Origin: Aulostomus chinensis
Lineage: Eukaryota > Chordata > Actinopteri > Syngnathiformes > Aulostomidae
DNA: 64,000 bases
Assembly (NCBI GenBank): GCA_037954235.1
Contig: JBBMOA010000018.1
Location: 12,324,501-12,388,500 of the forward strand
Direction of reading: 5' to 3'
The notes under the pieces were generated by a model. The model had not been told where the DNA came from. It saw only the letters and a program-made list of their open reading frames with translations, and did not search any database. This document shows, in pieces, positions 1-11,054 of the stretch; the stretch's first letter is position 1; each line of letters starts with the position of its first letter. Made by a program: the position numbers and the translations under genes.

Positions 1-861
1 ATTAATTTAGTCGCGCGTAAGCTGGGTACAGTTGTTGTATCAACAGTTTTCCATCAGCAGTATGAGGCTAAAATTATGAATCATCATCCGAGACTATGGT
101 CCGAAAAAAATGTGCCGCTAGAAACTGGATCTGAGTGATTTCTATTAGAATTCCAACTGGGCAGCTTGAATCATTGCATTCAAAAATTGCATTTGAAAAG
201 CATCATTCGAAAGTTCCTTTGCAACTGCATCGCAATAAACTTGAAACTGAATTTAATATGAACAAACCGAATTCATTTGCTTTGAAATTGCATTTTATCC
301 TTTTTATCCTTCTCTGTATACGCACTCATTGTTTTCTCACAATTCTGTTCCAGTTTACTGAGAGACTTCCTGTCTGCGAGGATGAGTCATCGAGCATAGA
401 GTCACAGGGCTCCTATTGGCGACTGTGAAGATTCCTTCTCGGTCTCTAGGGTGGAGAGATATCCTCCTGAGCTGAGCTGGTGCCACAACGCATCCTTTAG
501 GGCGTCCCAGCGCCAAAACTATAGCCAAATGAATGTGTGTTTCCTGATTTGTGCGTGTGAAAGTGACTTCACATCTTTAACACACTCAAATTGGCGCTCA
601 CATCTGCACTTTGAATTTGATCCGCCACCCGACGGTAGCAGAGGAAGTTGTTTTGCTGCCGTAATGCCACCCTGCAGATACATGTTTTGCACAGTTGATC
701 CACAAAGTGGACTCATCTGGCTACATCAACACTGCAACTCTCAGTGTACACGGTCCAAGATCAGAACGGATTGCATTTACATTTTGCAGAATACATTTGC
801 ACATCTGAGCATTGATTTGCAAATATTGTTTTGCATCCAAAAGTCTCAGTTCCTTTTCTTT
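1..861. other. Non-coding sequence, nothing recognised
   Basis: AT-rich unique-looking sequence. Short open frames occur on both strands (for example 451-894 plus), but the longest runs into the TG microsatellite and encodes low-complexity Cys/Val repeats at its end. No splice-bounded exon or known domain is visible. Confidence 0.6.
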
Positions 862-903
862 TGTGTGTGTGTGTGTGTGAGTGTGTGTGTGTGAGTGTGT
901 GTG
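862..903. repeat. (TG)n microsatellite
   Basis: About 42 bp of TG dinucleotides interrupted twice by GA (TGAG). The interruptions suggest an older, partly stabilised allele. Confidence 0.95.
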
Positions 904-1553
904 CAAAGGTTAGATAAAGAACTGGGTTTGTGCTGTAAATTAAACACCGATCAAATGTTAAATGTTTTGTTCATCTCAGATGTTCGCGCGTAGCAATTCA
1001 TCAATCGATTTTCAATCATAAAGCAAGTTCTTTTATGTTTAAAAAAAAAACAACAAAACGAACAAAAGAAACAATTAAATATCAACGAATCAAGCGTGTA
1101 TAATTACAAAAACCCGTCGATATGCACCGCATCATTTACCATCACTCGCGTCAAAAGTGAGATCAAAATGATGATATCTCCATGTGCCATTCTATACCTC
1201 AAAGCAGCAACGCCGCCTCTGGCACTGACCTCTGAGGAACCCCTACCAGAGAACACGTACTTTACACTTCAAAGTGTGCAGCTAAATTATTCCAATTAGT
1301 CCTGCAGCCCTGTTCTGGCCGTACCAATCTGCTGATGAAAGAACTCACCAAGACTAGAACTCTCCCTCAAAAAAATGGCAGTTATACATTATACATATTC
1401 ATTTAACTGTTTAGGAAAAGGTCCAACAATCCTTTTTGGGAATTTGTATTGCTTTGAAAGAAAAAAAAAAACTGTAAAAAAAAAAAAAAGACACGGACCT
1501 TTAAGGATGATTAGGATTTGACTGGCACATAATTCACTTGCTTTTAAATAAAA
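904..1553. other. Non-coding sequence with A-rich tracts
   Basis: Contains poly-A stretches near 1040 and 1461-1490. No gene, repeat family or regulatory motif was recognised. Confidence 0.6.
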
Positions 1554-1581
1554 CATACACACACTCACACACACAAGCGTG

Positions 1582-1612
<31 letters not shown>
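1554..1612. repeat. (CA)n microsatellite
   Basis: An imperfect CA tract with a CGTGCACG interruption in the middle, then an uninterrupted CA block to 1612. Confidence 0.95.
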
Positions 1613-1709
1613 CCCGTGACTGATGCAACCACTGTAGGATTTGTAGTTTTAAAACCTGTTAAGGAGTACTGGCAGATGAGAACCTATTGGGAGCATTTTA
1701 CACCTCATG

Positions 1710-1886
1710 TTTTTTTTTTTTTTTTGTAGAAGACTTTATTGATTTGGTATGCCGCGCACAAAGCTGTCTGAAATGAACTGCATGCTGTCCATGCTAGTGG
1801 AGTGGCTCTTCTTCTACACAGTGAACCCATCCAGAGAGAATTTCATTTGCCTTTGAAGGAGCAGAGCCAAGGGAATTATACAGTTG
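1710..1886 (-). pseudogene. Possible processed retrocopy (3' end) of unidentified transcript
   Basis: Read on the minus strand, this stretch ends with AATAAA (complement of 1735-1740), nine bases of spacer and then an A16 tract (complement of 1710-1725). That is the layout of a polyadenylated mRNA 3' end. Upstream on the same strand, a frame stays open for about 30 codons and closes with a TAG near 1792. I do not recognise the peptide. The A tract in the genome and the canonical signal spacing suggest a retrotransposed cDNA. A chance poly-A next to AATAAA in AT-rich DNA is a real alternative, and I saw no target-site duplication. The 5' limit is arbitrary, set at the G-rich tract. Confidence 0.3.
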
Positions 1887-1920
1887 TGGTGGTGGTGGGT
1901 GGGGGGGTGGGGGGGGGGTG
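1886..1920 (+). repeat. G-rich tract, possible G-quadruplex
   Basis: GGTGGTGGTGGG followed by long G runs broken by single T residues gives more than four runs of at least three G within 35 bp. This fits the usual G3+N1-7 quadruplex pattern. Structure formation is inferred. Confidence 0.6.
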
Positions 1921-2719
1921 CAGATAAAGACTATTATGTCTGTTATAATATCTAATATCCATTTCCCAAACAGTAATGTTGAGGAAGGAGAATTAATGGG
2001 AGCAAAGCAATATTACCTCACCATCTGGTCTCTTGGTCTGTCTCCTCATGCATTCACTTTATCTGGATCAAGTGCACACACTCTTTCTCCTCACCCCCCC
2101 CCCGAGCATTTTCACCCCGTCTCCTCCTTATATTCGATGAGCTTATTTGTCTATTACGCTACAAGAGATTCCCTCCATCCCAATTAACCAGGTCTCATCT
2201 CTCATGAACGCTCCTGAACGCATGTTGTTTCCCCACCCGAATCGTTCCACCGTGACCAGAACAGCTTCCTGGAAGATTATGAAAAATTTAAGAAATGCAG
2301 TGCCATTTTAATACGAACAGATAATGTGTTTTTTTTTCTTCATTTTATTCATCAAGTAGTTATAAATACAGAGCCAACCAGATGCACTCCCGTATAACTT
2401 ACGCATCAGCTGCCTTCAAGTGCCACAGGTAAAAGTTTTGGTTTTTATGTGTAGATTCTAAGAATGGATTCATCAAAAATCTTAATCCTGAAGAATGTTG
2501 CTGAATACGAATGACTGGCACGTCAGGAGGATGTAGAATATGTGAAGCGCGGGGAAGCGAGTCATTAGTGATTTCATTTTGAATTCTCTTTGATTAATCA
2601 ACTTGTTTGTCTAAAAAAACAGAAAATGCCAGGAATAGACCGAGATGAAGAAAATGTTGTAGTTTATGGAAGACCTAAAAGTATTTTTTTTATATATGCA
2701 TTTGGAATTGGTCAACAAA
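1921..2719. other. Non-coding sequence, nothing recognised
   Basis: AT-rich, with a short C run near 2093-2103 and a T run near 2330. No exon or mobile-element relic was recognised. Confidence 0.6.
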
Positions 2720-2720
2720 G

Positions 2721-2771
<51 letters not shown>
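2720..2771. repeat. (GA)n microsatellite
   Basis: A nearly uninterrupted GA run of about 50 bp. It is homopurine, so it has mirror symmetry and could form triplex DNA (inferred). Confidence 0.95.
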
Positions 2772-2776
<5 letters not shown>

Positions 2777-3353
2777 CGCATGTTTAGGTGAAACGCTTTT
2801 ATGGAGTATGTCACTTTTAAAAAATTCACAATTTAAATGCTTTAATTCATATAATTTTACCTTCAATTCTCGCCTCTAAAAGCTTTGAATGTTCCATGTT
2901 GAGTGGGTACATTAGCACTTAGGGTGCCCTGTTGTCTCACCTTTGTGGAGAGGAAGGCGCTGTGACATTTAGGCCTCCATGTTCTGGAGGCCTGGAGCAG
3001 CGCTGACAGTTGGCAGGGAGAGTAACTGAGTGTGGGGTGGAAATGCCAGCAGTCAGACAGGTGGCAAGTCTCCATCTCACAGTTTTATTATCGCCGAGTG
3101 AAAGGTGACCCCCCCGTGACCCCTAAATGCCAAAACCCCTGATCTTCTTTGCTCACCGTTTCTTATGAGCTGCTGCAGAACTTTGGTGTTTAGGTGTGTT
3201 GAGATGATTTCATCCTAAACAGGAACTAAAGGAAACTTACTCATACTTCTCTTTTTTTCCCCTTTATAATGGCTAGTGTCCAGGAACAGTCACAGTGGTT
3301 ACTGAGCAGCCCAGTTTGGGCCAAAACCATAGAGGGGGAAATCCACCATTTGA

Positions 3354-3354
<1 letters not shown>
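2772..3354. other. Non-coding sequence, nothing recognised
   Basis: Slightly more GC-rich between about 2900 and 3080. A 70-codon minus frame there has no recognised domain and no convincing splice context. Confidence 0.55.
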
Positions 3355-3413
<59 letters not shown>

Positions 3414-3499
3414 AATTCCAGTGTTTAACCTCAAACACACATCAACAATCACAGAAGCCAACACCAGACTGCACGTCACACACACACACACACACACAC
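3355..3499. repeat. Paired (CA)n microsatellites
   Basis: Two CA blocks, 3355-3411 (57 bp, uninterrupted) and 3477-3499, with about 65 bp of CA-rich sequence between them. Confidence 0.95.
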
Positions 3500-6400
3500 T
3501 GACAGAAACAGAACCAAACCGCCTCCCACACAACCTCAAACACTGGAGGCTCTTGTTATGTCTTATAAAAGTCTAAACACACTCTAGTATGTTCACACAT
3601 GTACGCATAGCATGGGAAATTTAATTCATCCCCGCGAAAATACACTCACGTTAAACACGTATGTCAATGTAAATGGCCATCTGTAGGGTTGACAGTCAAA
3701 TAAAACAGTTTCATATTTCCTTATCTTGAACCGGGTATGACAGCATGCCAGACGATCAATGAACATGATTCAGTGCTCCGCTGCTCCGCCTTGACGTGTG
3801 CCATCACAACCGCAGCGGTTCCACTGTGAAGACACCACAGAGTGTGTTTCTGACATTTCACACTCGTCCACGTTGTAGCTCATATGTACAAATCTCACCA
3901 AGAGAAATCTAATGTGAAGAGTTCTTAGAGTTATTAGTCAAACAAAAACAACAACAACAAAAAAACACGCGCCAAATCCAATGGGTTGATGTTGAATGTA
4001 ACCCTGCACTGCATTTAGTGGGACAGCTCTTTAAGTTATCACAATTTTTGGTTGCTACATTGTAAATGATAAATGAAGACTCTGCTTGAATGGGTGTCTG
4101 AGTTAAATTAAAGGTGAATAATAATAAAGGAATATACTAACTAGAAGAATTTACATATCTATACATCTCTCTCTATATATACATATCTATCTATATATGA
4201 ATGAACGAACGATCAGATGCCATGAATAACATGAATAATGCATTATTATGCTTCATTTCTTGCCGCTCTTTTTTTTTCTGGTCTTTCATCCGTGACGTTC
4301 ACAATTTTCACACACGCAACCATTTTTTTCCCACCCTGCTGAGGACTTTAATGTTTTTTTTTTGTCCACAAATGTTTCGTGCTCAGCAACACCACCACCC
4401 CCCCCCCCCCCGGCACCGTCATAGATCCCCCCCCCCCTGTTGACTGAGATCATTTTGCACGCGCTTTTAAGAAGGTGATGAACGATGACAGAAATGTTGC
4501 AGGTTGATTAAGAACGAGTATTCATTTCTTTAAGTGGGTCGCTTGACAAAGCAACTGTAGGTAATGAACATGCGCGCACACACCCAGAAAAAAAAGAAAA
4601 CTTTGGATGCTGGGAAATAAAAGAAAGAAAGAAAAAAAAAATTCAAAATACACAACTTTTGCGTATTTTGCGAGAAGTTTGATAAATCACGTCTGTTGCT
4701 GTCCACTCTCGCCGCTCCCCGTGCACTCAGGCTGCTTGCACCACACTTCAGTCCCAGAAGAGGATGATATCAAGCATGTCTTCAAGTACGATCCACCGCT
4801 CTTCATCTAGCAACTTGGAGATGACTTATAAATCCTGATTTTAAAACTCGTCGCCCAAGCACACACCAAATTAGAGGAGTGACAGTCAGTCTGGCATCAG
4901 GGGAACGTCATGTGACCTTTTAGGCAATCGGCATCTACTTTCTGCGCAAATGGATTGGCATCATTCCCCCAACAACAGCTTGAATTATTACCTGGAAATG
5001 CATTTTAATATATGAATCTATTATTCAGCCACCCAAATTCCCAGTTGTAAAAGAAAGTGCTTGGACCTGATCCTGAATGTGAGTTTTTCTCCCTTTAATA
5101 CATGAGGAAACTTTTGCAGGCTTGTTACTTTAAACCCAGATGCAATGTCAACAACATTTTCAAGTGTTTACTGAGCTCTAGCTCCTATACAGAGGCTGAG
5201 AAATAAAGGTTTTAGTGGCTGTTGACAATTCAAGGATTCCAGAAAAGTTCCATGTTTTAGGAGGTTATTTTAAAAAGAAAAAAAAAATCGCCATCTTTTT
5301 TTTTTTCTTGTCTGAACAAGTTGGATAAAACCTTTGAAATCCAAGATAGCAAACACTTTTAAATGAAGCCATGTATTCCCGTGCATGTGTTACGCGTTGA
5401 TTCGTTTTCCTGCAGATGCTCATCAAAAAAAGAACAATGACAATAACCTCCTTAAATCACACGTAGCGTCATCTCTACTGTGCGTGCGGCGTAAATCTCG
5501 TCTTTAGAGAGAAAACCGTGAACCCGAGCGGGCCAGTAAGACTCATGCAGGGAGCTGACGCCTTTTTACTTACACTTTCATACATACAGTAGACGCACAC
5601 TTCATTTCTCTTAATTCCTTTAAACTTCAGTAAAATCTCAGTTCCCCCTTTGCTGCAATTTTAAGTTTTAAAGCAACATATAAACTAAAAAAGCTCCCAA
5701 GAGGTCAGATCACATGCCCCTTAATTGCGGGTTCAGTCGCCGAGGTTACGCGGCTATTTTTTCAAAACCGCTTTTTTAACATGAGGAATGTCTAACATGA
5801 ACAAAACAAACAAAAAAACCTCCAACACAAGACGGTTTCCTGATGTAGGGAGGCATTTTGACGAGTTGAGGATATTTTGGCTCACTGCAGACGGTGACAT
5901 CTGTGGCGGAAAGGACTGAGACGGTTAAAAATAAGTTACCGACCCCTCCAATTACTGTTTTATTGTGACTGACATTTTTGTGGTAACGGTACAGTTGTAC
6001 GCACTAAAAGTGAAGACATAGTTTTAAGCTTTCTAAGTTTACCAGAGCACTCTTTGATTTTTATGAAATAAACATTTATATTCGATGAACCAGGAGAGGG
6101 AACAAGGATCCGTGACATGTTCATGCAGGCCGGTCGTCCTCCAGTGGTCCATTACTGGCCCAGTATAGCTGACACACCATGGAGTCAATATAACTGAGGG
6201 CCTTGTCACATTTCATTTTCTTTGTTTTGTTCCAGCCAATTTGTAATGTTCTGGTTTCACTGTATGAGTGTAAAACTTATCATTTGGTTCTCCAGTGATG
6301 TGTGTAAAACCCAACTGCTGCTGGTGGATGAAAATGACCCCCGTAATAAACCTCTACATCTCCATATATGCTGTTTTTTTTTTTTATTTCTATTTTTTTT

Positions 6401-6919
6401 AAAGTTCTTGGCGTAGCCGCACGCCTGTGTTCAGAATCTCAATTACGCATGCAAACTTCTATACCACCAGTGATCCTGCAGACATATTTCTTTAACTGCA
6501 AAATAATTAAAACTTAGACAGCATTCAAATGAGGTTTTGTATTCTGTTAGAATTCGGACGGAGTTCATAGGACATGCTGTATGACATGATAAGAGGGATT
6601 TTTAAAAAAATCTTTAAATAGTAACGGTGGTGTTTTTTGTTTTTTTTTAAAGACGTTTACCAAACTAGCAGTGAAATGTGTCTGCGCTGACATCAGATCT
6701 TTCGAAATGGTGCGATGTGATGGCATATAGGAGCAGCGTGGATGTTCGCGCGAGTCGAACTCGAAAAAATGACCACCTGGCAAATGTGACAGCAAATAAC
6801 CTGGAGCGTGAATTGCAGATGTCACGGTGAGCCTGTATGCCATGAAGGTGATTGAATTCATGTGTGCAACACAGGCTAATTTTCATCGCCGCTAGCTTCT
6901 GACCTTTGGGGTCGAAAAC
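3500..6919. other. Non-coding stretch with poly-C runs
   Basis: Holds two C runs (C14 at 4398-4411 and C11 at 4427-4437), an imperfect TATC/TATA tract at about 4153-4198, and short A and T runs. No exon, RNA gene or repeat family was recognised in the rest. Confidence 0.6.
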
Positions 6920-6925
6920 GTTTAA

Positions 6926-7185
6926 ATGGTAAATGGACTCAATTTTATATCGCGCTTTTCTACATTAGCGGTACTCAAAGCGCTTTACAGTGTCATCTCA
7001 TTCACCCATTCACACACACACTGATGGTGGAGGCTGCCATGCAAGGCGCCAACCTACTCATCAGGAGCAATTATGGGTCCAGTGTCTTGCTCAAGGACAC
7101 TTCAACATGGTCACCGGGGTCGGGGATCGAACCAGCGACCCTTTGGTTGCTAGACAGCCACTGTACCCCTGAGCCATGTCGCCCA
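6926..7185 (-). mobile_element. tRNA-derived SINE, minus strand
   Basis: On the minus strand the element begins GGGCGACATGGCTCAGGGGT, a tRNA-like head. An A box lies at the complement of 7163-7176, and the B box GGTTCGATCCC at the complement of 7122-7133. It continues with the CTTGAGCAAGACACT and GCTCCTGATGAG body common in fish SINEs, and ends in an AAATTGAGTCCATTTACC tail near 6926. GTTTAA occurs on both sides (6920-6925 and 7186-7191), a short plausible target-site duplication. The body is shared with the SINE pieces at 25.8 and 43.4 kb. It encodes no protein and would have depended on a LINE partner. The family name was not checked. Confidence 0.8.
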
Positions 7186-7191
7186 GTTTAA

Positions 7192-9410
7192 CAGGGCTAA
7201 ATGCTTTGAGAAGCCTGCTGGTCCTGTGTAGTTGCTACATTTTTGAGTTGAAATCTTAACTTTATGAATTTTAGTTGTTTTATTTTACCAAGTTCAAGGT
7301 CCATAACCGTCGCACGGCTTACAAAGCGCGGCGCAGGTGTCATTGCTAGTGACAGCTGTGATATTGTCACTAAAAGGGAGTGAGCGCTATTATTAAATTG
7401 AGGTCAGTGCAAATGAAATAAAGATCCAAAGCCAGTCATACGGCGTCGCCTGAATGCAAATCGCATGTAAACGTTATGCAGCAGCACAAACATGCAAATT
7501 TTCTCCAAACTAGACTCAAGAATCTTATGCATCGTTATTATGTGCATCACATCTGTGTCACCTCAGGGAGCTCAGGGATTCCTGCTGTTTTCAAAGGTCA
7601 TCTACCCAAACACACACTGTTACTGCAGGTCCAAAGCTGTGTTCAACTTGTTTGATTGTTGAACAAATACACAACGCAATACCTTCGGCGAGCCCCGCCC
7701 CCCCCGCCCCGCGGGAGGAATGATAAGTGCGCCTCTTCATTCAGAGAGTGACGCCGTGTGCATTTATGCAAGAGGCGCAGCAGCGTGGCTTCATTGATTA
7801 TTTAAATCACAGACAGCATCAGCGTGTCAGCAGCTTTACAGGTGATTTCTTTATTGTGTGCTGAAGTGAGGTTTTTTGTTCTTTTTCCGAGTTTAAAGAT
7901 CAGAGAGGTAAGAAATAAACACAGGCCCTGTTTAGTGACACTGAATACATCAGGTTATTGATTTATTTATCAAAATGCGTCTCTGTTAACGTTCTGACAG
8001 ATTAAAAGGCAGATTAGTAAAGCAAAATGCGTCTTATTTGATTGAACAGGGACACACACTAACTAACACTAAACATTTTTAGGGTTTCACTGACGTCACC
8101 GTCATGTTTTAATGCTATTTTTTTCACCCTAGCGCTCAGTAATGCTGAGGCAGAGTTCTTACACTATTGGACAAATATGATTTCCTGCCGCTCGTGCTGG
8201 TGATATTAATATTTGTCAGTGATTGGACAGTACCGCTAAGATGTGATTTGATTTCTTTACATGTCAAATACTGTCAAATGCCAAATGCCAGCAGTGCTTT
8301 CTGAGATGAGCTTTCCTAGAATTTAGTGACAGGTCACAACAAATTGCTGATGAGGGCCGGTGACATGAAAAGAAATGATTGTATATCTTAACTGAGCTGC
8401 TGCAACAGAAATGAGTTTTCTTTTCCTTGAAAAAGCAACACAACGAATGCTGTGCGATGAATATGATGATTTTTTGTTGTTGTTGTTATTTTGTTGTTGA
8501 AACTTTTCAATGTCGGAACCAGATCTGCTACATCATGAATGATGCATAACCTGCGTGTCAATAGAGGATGGAGAAATAACATTTGGACTGGAAGACTAAA
8601 AAAAGAAAACAATCTCAATATCACTGCAGTTCGCCATCTGTACTTATTTGGGTTGTGAGATTTGTGAGCTTCCATTACATCACCAGAATCAGATAATCCC
8701 TGGATTTAGTTTATCCGAATCCTACATTGAAAATAAATGTCACGACAAGGAAAGACACCTGCCGACTGTTTGCGGCAGACATTTCTAGTCAAGGTTTTAT
8801 TATTTTTGGCTGCAGGCACCATCGTGACTCTGTTCCACCATAGCTAAAGCGACGTCACCTATCTTCTACCTCTTGGTTTGAATCCTAAAGATCACATAAA
8901 ATACATAAATCCAAATGACAGCAGGTAGACTGGGACATCTCGTCACATGTAGCTTGGATTAATTTCATGTCTGCGCCCAAATTTAATAATAAATCTTAAT
9001 AAGTCTTACATTCTGCAGCTGATGTCTTTTTTTTTGTAAAAACAAAGAACAAAGGAACACTGCATGTTTATGTTTACTCGATGAAGCGGGACAATGGAAC
9101 CACCAAATGTAGTAAAAAAAAAAAAAAAAAAAGGGCTGAAAGATGCCTCCCACCAACTTTCTGTTACCGATTCCCTCTCGGCAATTTTACTGAGAAAAAT
9201 AGAAGGAAAAAAAAAGAGGGCACTTTATGTAGCAGGTGAGCTGTTTTCACAAATGGACCAGTTTTGATGACAACTGTGACATTAAAAAAAAAAAAAGAAA
9301 AAATATAAATATTCAAATTCAACATAATGGAGACATATTTTAGCAGAAGAATCTGTCAGAAGAAATCTTTTTTGTTTTATTACGCAAGAGAAAATTAATT
9401 TTTCAGTGCG
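7192..9410. other. Non-coding stretch; A19 run
   Basis: Contains the GC-rich patch annotated separately at 7692-7718, a TTG-rich tract near 8475-8500 and an A19 run at 9114-9132. No exon was recognised. Confidence 0.55.
7692..7718. promoter_or_regulatory. GC-box-like patch, possible promoter
   Basis: CCCCGCCC-type motifs recur (Sp/KLF-like GC boxes) in otherwise AT-rich DNA. They are followed by about 120 bp containing several CpG and a CAG|GTGATT donor-like site near 7840. This could be a promoter with a non-coding first exon, but no TATA box, downstream exon or conserved frame supports it. A simple C-rich tract is equally likely. Confidence 0.15.
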
Positions 9411-9434
9411 GGGTGTGTGTGTGTGTGTGTGTGT
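9411..9434. repeat. (TG)n microsatellite
   Basis: About 24 bp of TG repeats directly after GCGGG. Confidence 0.9.
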
Positions 9435-11016
9435 TTGAGTGTTTCTATCAGTGAGTGTGTTCTTCCTTCACAAAGTCAAGGTTTCAGATGTCTCAGGAGC
9501 TGTCAGGCAGCCGTTGTTTATCCAAGCACAAACCATTTTCATCTGCCATTTGTATTTAAGAACAAAGCAGGAGTCCAGGACCTTAGATCTTCAGTGTGTG
9601 TTCTGTGGTGTTTTGTAAATCAGAATTTGTTAGAGTCACAATGTCATGAGCAGTTTCAGTTCAAATCCATCAGGAACATATACTGTTGTATATCAAATAC
9701 AGGTACGTACGAATATCTAAAAGTGAGATGATACATTTTCTGTACATTGAAGTCAGAAAAGAATCCCGTGTCGTGAAAGTGCTGTAATTCAATCGATGCT
9801 GGCTGACAGGAACCTGATGATCTCTGACAAGCCACTCAATCTCTTTGACAAGGTTCCCTCTTCCTGTCAGACGTAAGTGTATATTGGCAGTGACAGCTGT
9901 CTCAAAAACAAGTGTCAAGCCCTTTGTAAAAGGATGAAAACTAATACAGCTGCTCCTGCCGACTGTCTGCGAAATAAGAAACAGTGGAGGTCACATGCTT
10001 TGGCGTTTGGACCCAAAAAAACCAAGAATCCAGGGAGACTCACAACAGCTCATATAGAGCGACGTTACCTTTTGCTGTTTTTGGTGTCGTTGCGTACGCG
10101 TCCCCTTAGCAGAAAACAAAAAAAAGTCAAAATAAGTTTATTTTTGTCTGTCTAATTTCCAAATGGTATCACTGAGGTGGAAAGCATCTTCTTTCTGGGA
10201 TAAACAAAGTGACGTTTTTTTTTTGTTTTTTTTAGGTCTTGCAGGCAATAACCTGCTATTATCCCCAAGAGGAACCTGCACAGCTCCTCTAAATGTCTCC
10301 CAGCAGCATTGCTCTCCAACTGTCTCCCATATTTCTGCTCCACTGGACGATAAAATAAAATCCCGCTAGCTGAACACATACACACAGTGCTAACTGCCTT
10401 GCAAGACAGATTTACAATTAAAGGCACAGCGACTCCTGGTACCGAATTAGACGCAGGGTTCTTGAGTGATCGGTTTCTCTCATGTGCAACAGATTGTATC
10501 AGCCTGCCCATGTTTGAAATATTTTAACAATAAAGAGGTTTTTTTCTTAAATTAGTTTTTTTTTCCCTCTTTTTATTGTGCCGTGGAAAATCCCTATTAA
10601 TTAACCGTAACAGTAAATGGGGCAGCTTTAGCCTGCGTGGCTAATTTTCAGCTGTGATTCAAGGCCAGTCCACGATAAGCACCTTTGAATGACATCACGT
10701 CAAAATGTATTATTTAAAGGAAAAAAAGGGGGAAGACAGACACGGTTTTAAATAGTGTAGAACTGATCTTTAGCTTAGTTTTAACCAATAAACACATGGA
10801 AATACAATTGAGTAGTTTATCTAATTTCCATGCAGCCTTAAACCTGCCTCTACTTTTACCACAGTATACAGTATAGCAGAGTATTTGACAAACTGATACT
10901 GGTAAAGTTACACATCCATAATGTAGACAGCGGTTTTATTTAAGTAGACCTGCATGTGTCTGTTTTTTAGCAGGATGACATAAAACCGTCGTCACTGTCA
11001 TCAGTGTCGATCAAGG
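9435..11016. other. Non-coding stretch, nothing recognised
   Basis: Several open frames of 80-119 codons overlap on both strands (for example 10152-10511 minus, 9417-9731 plus). None has a recognisable domain, and none is bounded by convincing splice sites. Confidence 0.55.
9803..9870. repeat. Inverted repeat, 10-bp arms
   Basis: CTGACAGGAA at 9803-9812 and its exact complement TTCCTGTCAG at 9861-9870, with a 48-nt spacer. This could be chance or a weak hairpin. No terminator or RNA-gene context is present. Confidence 0.5.
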
Positions 11017-11054
11017 CACTGCGTTGTGGGAACTACAGCTCCCACAATGCAGTG
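11017..11054 (+). promoter_or_regulatory. ZNF143/THAP11-type motif inside palindrome
   Basis: ACTACAGCTCCCACAATGC at 11032-11050 matches the long vertebrate ZNF143 (Staf)/THAP11 motif ACTACAnnTCCCAnnATGC at every fixed position. The motif lies in a near-perfect palindrome: arms 11017-11031 and 11040-11054 pair at 14 of 15 positions around an 8-nt centre. In known genomes this motif marks promoters and chromatin-loop anchors, but copies also occur far from genes. No promoter or exon is visible here. Motif identity is seen; function is inferred. Confidence 0.5.

Noticed and set aside
9670..9918. 82-codon minus frame considered as an exon
   Set aside because: The peptide looked protein-like in its middle, but I could not place it in any family and no splice sites fit.
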